Assembly: GCA_036509075.1 (NCBI GenBank)
Contig: DATCGG010000196.1
Coordinates: 1 to 6,192, forward strand
DNA from: JAJKIV01 sp036509075
GTDB lineage: Bacteria; Gemmatimonadota; Gemmatimonadetes; Gemmatimonadales; Gemmatimonadaceae
Length of the DNA stretch: 6,192 nt
Reading direction: 5' to 3'
The notes beneath the pieces were generated by a model. The model saw only the letters and a program-made list of their open reading frames with translations, did no database searches and had not been told where the DNA came from. Both the position numbers and the translations under genes were made by a program. Positions 1 to 4,795 of the stretch are shown in pieces. The stretch's first letter is position 1. Each line of letters begins with the position of its first letter.

Positions 1-528
1 CCCGCCGCAGGCGGGCAGATGGGAATCGCCGGCGATCACGCGGGGCATGGCATGGAGCCGCCGAAGCCCAGCGACGTGTCCTGCTCGCCCACCTGGGCGC
101 AACCGTCGGTCGACGGGTCGAAGGTCTACGTCGCGTGCAACAAGTCGAGCGATGTCGTCGAGATCGATGTGCCTACGTGGACGATGACGCGGCGATTCCC
201 CATGGGCCCGGGCGTGTACAATCTCGCTGCGTCGCACGATGGCAAGCTGCTCGTCGGAACGAACAAGCGCGGTCAATCGGTGTCCGTCGTCGACCTCGCC
301 AGTGGCAAGGAAATCGCGTTACTCCCCACGAAGCGTAAAGTGGCGAGCGGTGTCGTCATTTCGCCTGACGACCGCTACGCGTTCGTGACTGTCGAGGGCA
401 TCGGATCGGAGCCGGGGACCGTGGAAGTGATCGACCTGCGCGCCTTACGAACGGTCGCGGTCGTCGATGTTGGTCAGCAGGCAGGAGGGATCGACTTCTG
501 GAAGACGGTGCCGTTGGCGGGGCACTGA
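1..528 (+). CDS. YVTN/YncE-type beta-propeller protein, C-terminal part (5' end outside window)
   Basis: The reading frame is open from base 1 (Pro-Ala-Ala-Gly-Gly-Gln before Met at 19) to TGA at 526-528, so the gene probably begins upstream; the ATG at 19 lacks a well-spaced ribosome site and would give only a fragment of a propeller. Numbering from that Met, about three 40-residue blade repeats are visible: GSKVYVACNKSSDVVEID (about 33-50), DGKLLVGTN then VSVVDLASGKEI (about 74-99), and DDRYAFVTVEG then GTVEVIDLRAL (about 116-143). The ending AGGIDFWK (about 155-162) looks like a natural C-terminus. Such proteins are usually exported seven-bladed propellers; their substrates are mostly unknown and I cannot assign one. 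The N-terminal signal peptide and first blades would lie outside the window. Two TTA leucine codons (319, 445) occur here. The family call is solid; the role is not known. Confidence 0.85.
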   Translation, partial: PAAGGQMGIAGDHAGHGMEPPKPSDVSCSPTWAQPSVDGSKVYVACNKSSDVVEIDVPTWTMTRRFPMGPGVYNLAASHDGKLLVGTNKRGQSVSVVDLASGKEIALLPTKRKVASGVVISPDDRYAFVTVEGIGSEPGTVEVIDLRALRTVAVVDVGQQAGGIDFWKTVPLAGH

Positions 529-860
529 TCTCCGACCGCAGCGTCGCGCTTCGAGTTACGCGTTAGGCGGACTCGGCGTCACTCGGCCGGGGCCGCTTCC
601 TGTCGATCTGTCACATCGGCAGCCATGGGCGTTAGGTCTCTCCGCACGTAAAACTTGCCGCTGCATTGCCCCACCGCGGCACGCCGAATGCTTTCTATCC
701 CGCCTGGTGCAGCGGCAACTGAGCCGCTCGGGGCGTCGCCGACGAAGGCAACAGGACGAAATACCTGAACTTTCCCGACCAGTCGAAGGAGGTGGCTGCC
801 CCGCCCGCCAAATCGCCCACGGGGCCTGACACGAGTGGCGACCAGTGTGGGAGAAGATGT
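529..860. other. Intergenic gap without a recognisable gene
   Basis: This 332-base stretch has stops or Arg-rich, biased translations in the frames I checked, and none resembles a protein family. It holds two CGTTAGG octamers (561-568 and 630-637), a small perfect inverted repeat AGCGGC/GCCGCT (711-716 and 723-728, six-base loop, no T-run), and a strong Shine-Dalgarno-like AAGGAGGTGG at 786-795 with no start codon at a usable distance. The promoter of the downstream barrel gene should lie here, but I see no convincing -35/-10 pair. No tRNA-like T-arm was found. Confidence 0.6.
849..853 (+). promoter_or_regulatory. Ribosome binding site that fixes the barrel-protein start
   Basis: GGGAG lies 7 bases before the ATG at 861. 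The frame is also open upstream to a GTG at 792, but that GTG overlaps its own AGGAGG-like sequence, and the 23 extra residues would sit in front of a clear signal peptide. The ATG at 861 is therefore preferred. Confidence 0.65.
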
Positions 861-1811
861 ATGAACCTTCGATTTTCGTTGCAGAGCGCGCTGGCGGTAG
901 CGCTCGTTTTCGGGGCAAGCTCGATGGCTTCGGCGCAGGCCGATACCACGCGCCGCACGACGACCTCAGAGACGAGAGTTCGCGTAAAGAAGGAATCCAA
1001 TGGCGAAGTTGCCATTCGCCGTGACTCGGCGTTCATCCGCGATTCGGTCGCGCGCGCCGATTCGCTCGCCCGCCTCGAGCGCATGCGGCAGGATTCGATC
1101 ACGCGCGCCGACTCGCTCAATCGAATCGAGCAGATGCGCCGTGACTCGATCATGCGCGATTCGACCGCTCGTGCCGACTCGATGAGGCGTCCACCCGACA
1201 CGACCACCAGGACGACCACGACCAGTGACACCATCCGCACACCCGTCGCGCCGACGATGAGCAGTGAGTCGTACGGCATGCGTCGAAGTGGTTGGTACCT
1301 TGGTCTTGGCGCCGGCCCGAACGTTCCGACCGGTGCCGTCAACGACTTCTACAAGACGGGCTTCAATGTGGAAGTGCCGATCGGATACCAGCCGGTGAGC
1401 AGCCCGCTCGGGTTCCGCATCGATCTCGGCTACTCGCGTTTCAACGGCCGAGACGCCGGCACGAACGGTCTCACCGCGCAGCCTGACGACCCGAACATCT
1501 GGTCGGCCACGGCGAACCTGACGCTCGATCTCATGAAGTTCGGGCAAGACCGGCGCGGTGCGCTCTACCTGGTTGGCGGCGGTGGCGTGTTCCGCTTCAC
1601 GGACTTCTTCAACACCGACCGCAGTGATAACGACGTCTCGAGTGCCTTCGAGGGCAGCCCGGTCACGAAGGGTGGTCTGACGGGTGGCGCCGGTCTGGCG
1701 CTTCCGGTTGGCGGCGCGAGCCTCTTCGTCGAGTCGCGTTATACCACGGCGTACACACAGGGTGAGGAGACCCGATGGGTCCCCGTCGTCATCGGCCTGA
1801 AGTGGCGGTAA
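861..1811 (+). CDS. Secreted outer-membrane beta-barrel (porin-like) protein with Asp-Ser-rich linker
   Basis: The product has 316 residues. Residues 1-27 form a signal peptide with a hydrophobic core (LAVALVFGAS) and a good signal peptidase site after Ala-Gln-Ala (25-27), so the mature protein would begin Asp-Thr-Thr. Residues 28-135 are a charged, low-complexity linker rich in Arg, Asp, Ser and Thr, with two 17-residue repeats (65-81 and 82-98) that could form an amphipathic helix or coiled coil in the periplasm. Residues about 143-316 alternate glycine/aromatic-rich strands typical of a small OmpA/OmpW-like barrel: GWYLGLGAG, GFRIDLGYSRF, ALYLVGGGGVFRF, GGLTGGAGLALPVGG, SLFVESRY and the end VVIGLKW-Arg. 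The last residue is Arg, with Trp just before it. Its last 37 bases overlap the start of the L,D-transpeptidase gene, so the two are probably co-transcribed. Similar repeat-plus-barrel proteins are, as far as I know, common in Gemmatimonadota. The transported substrate, if any, is unknown; a purely structural role is equally possible. Confidence 0.85.
   Translation: MNLRFSLQSALAVALVFGASSMASAQADTTRRTTTSETRVRVKKESNGEVAIRRDSAFIRDSVARADSLARLERMRQDSITRADSLNRIEQMRRDSIMRDSTARADSMRRPPDTTTRTTTTSDTIRTPVAPTMSSESYGMRRSGWYLGLGAGPNVPTGAVNDFYKTGFNVEVPIGYQPVSSPLGFRIDLGYSRFNGRDAGTNGLTAQPDDPNIWSATANLTLDLMKFGQDRRGALYLVGGGGVFRFTDFFNTDRSDNDVSSAFEGSPVTKGGLTGGAGLALPVGGASLFVESRYTTAYTQGEETRWVPVVIGLKWR
1053..1154 (+). 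repeat. Two tandem 51-base repeats inside the barrel-protein linker
   Basis: The units 1053-1103 and 1104-1154 encode RADSLARLERMRQDSIT and RADSLNRIEQMRRDSIM. They share 12 of 17 residues and about 38 of 51 bases. Degenerate extra copies flank them (RRDSAFIRDSVA before, RDSTARADSM after). The protein pattern is better conserved than the DNA, so this looks like an old coding repeat under selection for its charge pattern. Confidence 0.8.
1764..1769 (+). promoter_or_regulatory. Ribosome binding site inside the barrel gene, for the L,D-transpeptidase
   Basis: GAGGAG lies 5 bases before the ATG at 1775, inside the coding sequence of the preceding gene. It supports an overlapping start. The competing GTG at 1817, just after the stop of the barrel gene, has AAGGG only 2 bases upstream, which is too close for normal initiation. 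Confidence 0.5.
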
Positions 1812-2674
1812 GGGCAGTGACGTGGACGGTGCGGGCAGCGGCAGGCGCAGCGGCGCCTGCCCTGTTCGCGCTCGTCGCCGTTGCATCGTTAGGTACGGCG
1901 CAGGTCCGCGTCGACGCGGCGGACACGACGAAGGTGATCGACGCATCGGCAATTGCCGCCTCCGTTCGGTCGTCTGCCGATTCGATCGTGCGTACCGCGC
2001 AGCCGGTCGCGACGTATCGCTCACGCGCCGACAGCGTGGCGTCGGTGCGAACGCGGCTCGCGGCGGAGCACGACAACGACCTGCGGGTCGTCGTCTCGCT
2101 CAACGATCGGGAGCTCTGGGCTATCATCGGGCCCGACACGCTGCTCACGGCGCCCATCGCGGTCTCGACCGATGAGACGCTGGAGTACGCAGGCAGGTCG
2201 TGGCGCTTCGAGACGCCTCGGGGCGTGCGCACGGTGATCGACAAGAAGGAGAATCCCGTCTGGATCCCACCAGAGTGGCACTACGCCGAAGTGGCGCAGG
2301 AGCACGGGCTCAAGCTCGCCGCGATGATCTCCGGAAAAACGGTGCTGAGCGACGGGCGCGTCCTCGATGTCCGGGACGATCAGGTCGGTGTGGTCGACGG
2401 GAAAAGCGGGGAGTTTGCGTACCTGCCGACCGATGAGGAGGTCATCTTCGACGGTACGCTGTTCATTCCGCCGATCGGCACGCTCAACAGGCGAATCGAG
2501 GGTGAGCTCGGCCGTCACATGCTCGACACGGGGAACGGCTTTCTGCTTCATGGCACGCCGGACAAGGCGTCGATCGGCACCGCTGCGACGCACGGGTGCA
2601 TTCGTCTGCGCGATGCCGATATCGCGTGGCTCTACGACATGATCCCTGTCGGGACGCGCGTCTACATCTACTGA
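1775..2674 (+). CDS. L,D-transpeptidase (YkuD domain), exported
   Basis: The product has 299 residues. L,D-transpeptidases form 3-3 peptidoglycan cross-links or attach proteins to peptidoglycan, in the periplasm, using a catalytic Cys. The N-terminus has a basic stretch, a hydrophobic segment (about 21-43) and possible cleavage near Val-Asp-Ala (46-48), giving a mature Ala-Asp-Thr-Thr start. An Asp/Ser-rich linker follows (about 53-100). The YkuD fold begins at about 103 (RVVVSLNDRELWAI), includes TPRGVRTVID and PVWIPPEWHY (148-170), and ends with His259-Gly and Thr-His273-Gly-Cys275-Ile-Arg277, the family signature with its catalytic Cys, His and Arg. About 85 residues separate the WIPPEWHY and His-Gly parts. 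No LysM or peptidoglycan-binding domain is visible. The start is uncertain: ATG 1775 has the better ribosome site but a long basic n-region and a 37-base overlap; GTG 1817 would give a shorter, more typical signal peptide. The overlap suggests translational coupling to the barrel gene. A TTA codon (Leu39) lies in the octamer at 1887. Confidence 0.9.
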   Translation: MGPRRHRPEVAVRAVTWTVRAAAGAAAPALFALVAVASLGTAQVRVDAADTTKVIDASAIAASVRSSADSIVRTAQPVATYRSRADSVASVRTRLAAEHDNDLRVVVSLNDRELWAIIGPDTLLTAPIAVSTDETLEYAGRSWRFETPRGVRTVIDKKENPVWIPPEWHYAEVAQEHGLKLAAMISGKTVLSDGRVLDVRDDQVGVVDGKSGEFAYLPTDEEVIFDGTLFIPPIGTLNRRIEGELGRHMLDTGNGFLLHGTPDKASIGTAATHGCIRLRDADIAWLYDMIPVGTRVYIY

Positions 2675-2676
2675 GC

Positions 2677-3447
2677 CTAACGCCGTCCGAATTGTGCGAT
2701 GGCCTCCGAAGCGGCCTCCTGCAGGACTGCCGCGTCGCCGGGCGGGATGGCGACGGTCCCGCCTCCGCGCAGGGTAACGTGCGCCGGCATGCCGATTGGC
2801 GAGCGATCGAGGAGCATTGACGCGATCACGAGAGCGCCGATGTACGATCCGCGAATGCTCGGATGCAGGCCGTCGGGTGCGTAGAGCTCGAGGTTCGGGT
2901 CGCGCCGCCAGGCTGCCCGCCACGCTTCACCAACCGGGAACAGCATCCCGCTCACATCGGTGGCGGCGAGCGTGTACGACTCGTTGACGCGGTCGAAGTC
3001 GAACTGCCGACTGGCGAGCGGCCACACCGCGTACATGGCGGTTCGCGCCCCCACGGCGCGGATGCGCTCGTCGAACTTCCTGGTCCACTCACGGAGGTTC
3101 ACGCGACTCTCGTCGAGCGCCGAGGAGCCTTGTTGGAGGACGACGACGCTCCATTTGCCCTGGTCGATCGCGCGCACGGCGGTCCCGTTGGCCCAGTGGT
3201 CCTCGAGCGCGTAGTCTGGGTAGGCCGCCATGGCGGGCGCCAGTCGCTCGGCCGGCGTTAGGCCGGGGACCGAGTCGGCAAGCGCTTCGACGATGAGGGG
3301 AAGGTCGTTGACGTAGGTGAGGCTGTTGCCGATGAACAGGATCGGCCGCCCGTCACGCGTCGGTGGTTCCGGCCCGGCCGCCGCATCGGCGCCGAGGCAA
3401 CCGAGTAGTCCGACGAGAGCGAGGAGACGAATCGCGCGCGCGAGCAT
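2677..3447 (-). CDS. SGNH/GDSL-type hydrolase, probable lipoprotein
   Basis: The product has 256 residues. SGNH enzymes are Ser-His-Asp esterases or deacetylases acting on acyl or acetyl groups of lipids, sugars or cell-wall polymers; the substrate here cannot be read from sequence. Block I is FIGNSLTY (38-45), with Ser42 the probable nucleophile, and block V is APDGLHPS (190-197), with Asp192 and His195 completing the catalytic set. VVVLQQGSSA (101-110) lies where the oxyanion-hole blocks fall, but no canonical Gly-x-Asn-Asp is seen. The N-terminus (LLALVGLLGC, Cys17) resembles a lipoprotein signal with a loose lipobox, so the protein is probably exported and perhaps outer-membrane anchored. 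The ATG at 3447 has no strong ribosome site but no better start is visible. The stop TAG (2679-2677) is part of a CGTTAGGC octamer and lies 2 bases from the stop of the convergent transpeptidase gene. A peptidoglycan or glycan deacetylase role is speculation from context. Confidence 0.82.
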   Translation of the reverse strand: MLARAIRLLALVGLLGCLGADAAAGPEPPTRDGRPILFIGNSLTYVNDLPLIVEALADSVPGLTPAERLAPAMAAYPDYALEDHWANGTAVRAIDQGKWSVVVLQQGSSALDESRVNLREWTRKFDERIRAVGARTAMYAVWPLASRQFDFDRVNESYTLAATDVSGMLFPVGEAWRAAWRRDPNLELYAPDGLHPSIRGSYIGALVIASMLLDRSPIGMPAHVTLRGGGTVAIPPGDAAVLQEAASEAIAQFGRR

Positions 3448-3578
3448 GCGGCGAATGTCTGCAGCCGCTCGCCGGCCTAACAGTCGAGCGTGATCAGACG
3501 AGACTTGGCGTGACGAGTCGTCGACGGTTCATTCCTGCCCGCCCAGGAGGCATCGCGACCTGTACGGTCTAAGAACAA

Positions 3579-3626
3579 GCGGACGCAGATAACGCAGACC
3601 GCCCGCTGGCGCCGGCGGACGCAGAT
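3579..3626. repeat. Direct repeat GCGGACGCAGAT, likely part of a dispersed intergenic repeat
   Basis: GCGGACGCAGAT occurs at 3579-3590 and 3615-3626, 36 bases apart, and the core ACGCAG occurs three times (3583, 3592, 3619). The spacer includes a GC-rich imperfect palindrome around GCCCGCTGGCGCCGGC (3600-3615). Read on the minus strand it gives ATCTGCGTCCGC and TTATCTGCGTCC, preceded by GGAGACACAGATTCACG (near 3676-3692). I recall such 'ATCTGCGT' and 'ACACAGA' strings as recurrent intergenic sequence in several GC-rich soil bacteria. That recollection is not verified here. Confidence 0.5.
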
Positions 3627-3627
3627 T

Positions 3628-3647
3628 GACGCGGCTTTCTCCGCGTC
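3628..3647. repeat. Perfect 7-bp hairpin, possible terminator or repeat arm
   Basis: GACGCGG (3628-3634) pairs with CCGCGTC (3641-3647) around the loop CTTTCT. It lies about 108 bases downstream of the stop of the minus-strand LysR gene. No T-run follows on the minus strand, so an intrinsic terminator is only one option; it may simply be part of the adjacent repeat. Confidence 0.4.
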
Positions 3648-3754
3648 TGAATCGAACTCCTCACGCAACGAGCCGTCGTGAATCTGTGTCTCCTTGGTCT
3701 TAAAGTCTGCCCTAACGCGGTGCGGAGGCGGCGCGACCCGCGCGGAGTCATCCA

Positions 3755-4729
3755 CTAGGCACGCAGCTGAAGCTCGGCGGCGGGCGATGGGCCACCGCGA
3801 AGATGGAGGCCTAACAAGTCGAGCAGTCGCTGCTGGTACGCCGGCGTCGCCTCGTGCGGCCGCGTGACCGCCCACCAGCGACGGTGGAACCCGCGCGCGG
3901 TGAGGGGCACGCCCACGAGCGACCCGTCGCGTAGCTGTGGGGCGATCGCCCATCGAGCGAGCACGCTGATACCCAGCCCCGCCTTCACCAGCTCGACGAT
4001 CGCCTCGGTCAGTTGCACGCGCGTGAGCTGCCGCGGCTCGACGCCCGCGGGTCTCAGCACCTCGCGCAGTACCGAGCTCTCCGTACTGTGAATCGTGTAC
4101 AGGATGAGATGCTCGTTGCGGAGGTCTTCGGGTGCGACGAACTCGCGACTCGCGAACGGGTGACTTGGCGCGACTACGACGACCTGCTCGTCCTCGAATA
4201 GCGAGGTGCACCCGAGGCGCCGTTCATCGACCTCGCCCGCGACGATGGCGAGGTCGAGGGCCCCGTCGAGCAGCGCGCGCACCGGATCCGCCGTCGCCTC
4301 GGCGACGATGCGAACATCGACCCGCGGCCACTCCTGGCGGAACGCCGTGACGACCCCCGGAAGCCAGTGGTAGACCGTGTAGCACTCCGTTGCGAGACGG
4401 ACGATGCCCGCGCCACCGCTGGCCGACTCCGCAGCCAGGTCGCGCTCGAGCGCCTCTACCTCGTGGAGCACGCGTCGCGCGGTGGCAAGGATGCGCTCCC
4501 CCATGGCGGTGAGCACCATGTGTCGACTCGCGCGGATGAACAGCGGCGCCCCGATTCGGCTCTCGAGCTCGCGGAGCTGGTGACTGAGCGCGGACTGCGT
4601 GAGGTTGAGCCGCCGAGCGGCGCGGGTTTGTCCACCCGCCTCGGCGACGGCGGCGACGAGTCGGAGGTGACGCAGATCGAGGTGCAGGGGCCGGGCGGCG
4701 CGGTCGCTTTCAGGACGCATGAACGGCAT
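3755..4729 (-). CDS. LysR-family transcriptional regulator, MetR-like
   Basis: The product has 324 residues. Residues about 18-77 form the winged helix-turn-helix (DLRHLRLVAAVAEAG, then AARRLNLTQSALSHQLRELESRIG, then LFIRASRHMVLTAMGE), and a linker helix leads to a LysR substrate-binding domain (about 108-310). Compared from memory with E. coli MetR, the closest features are TQSALSHQ in the recognition helix, LATECYTVYHWLP (112-124; MetR has a similar ECHSCIQWL), WPRVDVRIV, and the DLAIVAGEVDERRLGCTSLFEDEQVVVVAPSHPF-type segment (159-192, paraphrased pattern). MetR uses homocysteine as co-effector; whether this protein does is inference. It is divergent from a PLP enzyme gene 66 bases away, the usual arrangement of a LysR regulator and its target. 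TGAA-N5-TTCA-like sites flank that gap. The start is ATG 4729; ATG 4720 (MRPESD) is an alternative, and neither has a strong ribosome site. A TTA codon (Leu306) lies in the octamer at 3809. Confidence 0.88.
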   Translation of the reverse strand: MPFMRPESDRAARPLHLDLRHLRLVAAVAEAGGQTRAARRLNLTQSALSHQLRELESRIGAPLFIRASRHMVLTAMGERILATARRVLHEVEALERDLAAESASGGAGIVRLATECYTVYHWLPGVVTAFRQEWPRVDVRIVAEATADPVRALLDGALDLAIVAGEVDERRLGCTSLFEDEQVVVVAPSHPFASREFVAPEDLRNEHLILYTIHSTESSVLREVLRPAGVEPRQLTRVQLTEAIVELVKAGLGISVLARWAIAPQLRDGSLVGVPLTARGFHRRWWAVTRPHEATPAYQQRLLDLLGLHLRGGPSPAAELQLRA

Positions 4730-4732
4730 TCA
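4720..4732. promoter_or_regulatory. Putative LysR/MetR-type operator 1 (TGAA-N5-TTCA)
   Basis: TGAACGGCATTCA is a perfect TGAA-N5-TTCA palindrome and also fits the general LysR box T-N11-A. The consensus known for E. coli MetR is TGAA-N5-TTCA with a preferred A/T in the middle; here the middle base is G. The site overlaps the start codons of the LysR gene and is centred 70 bases upstream of the divergent GTG at 4796. That fits autoregulation plus an activator position if the target mRNA is leaderless or nearly so. Confidence 0.5.
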
Positions 4733-4777
4733 TGATGGAGACGATTCCAATGTGGTGGATTGCTCGTCACCAGGCAA

Positions 4778-4790
4778 TGAGCGTAATTCA
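4778..4790. promoter_or_regulatory. Putative LysR/MetR-type operator 2 (TGAG-N5-TTCA)
   Basis: TGAGCGTAATTCA matches TGAA-N5-TTCA with one mismatch and has T at the middle position, as the MetR consensus prefers. Its centre is 58 bases from that of operator 1, and it ends 5 bases before the GTG start of the PLP enzyme. A weak promoter could overlap it: TTGCTC (4760-4765) with GTAATT (4783-4788), spacing 17, which would start transcription near the GTG itself. Confidence 0.4.
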
Positions 4791-4795
4791 GGGCC

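Larger units (their letters stand above)
3448..3754. other. Intergenic gap between the SGNH gene and the LysR gene
   Basis: This 307-base stretch separates two minus-strand genes. It holds octamer copies at 3475-3482 and 3710-3717, a direct repeat with ACGCAG units (3579-3626) and a perfect hairpin (3628-3647). Translations crossing it are low complexity and do not resemble a family. The promoter of the SGNH gene should lie in its left part; I see no convincing promoter boxes. Confidence 0.6.

Noticed and set aside
711..728. Inverted repeat AGCGGC/GCCGCT as a terminator of the propeller gene
   Set aside because: The stem is only 6 bp, there is no T-run, and it lies about 180 bases after the stop.
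467..829. 120-residue plus-strand open frame in the gap after the propeller gene
   Set aside because: It starts inside the propeller gene in another frame, is rich in Arg, Ser and Cys, and has no recognisable domain.
792..860. GTG start extending the barrel protein by 23 residues
   Set aside because: The extension precedes a clear signal peptide, and the GTG overlaps its own Shine-Dalgarno-like sequence; ATG 861 has a well-spaced GGGAG.
1802..1829. GTG starts at 1802, 1817 and 1829 for the transpeptidase
   Set aside because: None has a well-spaced ribosome site, whereas ATG 1775 has GAGGAG 5 bases away. GTG 1817 remains a fair alternative because it gives a more typical signal peptide.
966..2024. 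352-residue minus-strand open frame
   Set aside because: It is antisense to the barrel and transpeptidase genes, Arg-rich, and resembles no family; it follows from GC-rich third positions of the real genes.
2021..2923. 300-residue minus-strand open frame
   Set aside because: It covers the transpeptidase antisense and the SGNH tail in a different frame. Both of those have clear catalytic motifs, while this frame has only Arg/His-rich text.
3477..4211. 244-residue minus-strand open frame across the intergenic repeat
   Set aside because: It overlaps the LysR gene in another frame, and its C-terminal part is translation of the ACGCAG repeat region (CVRRRQRAVCVICVR).
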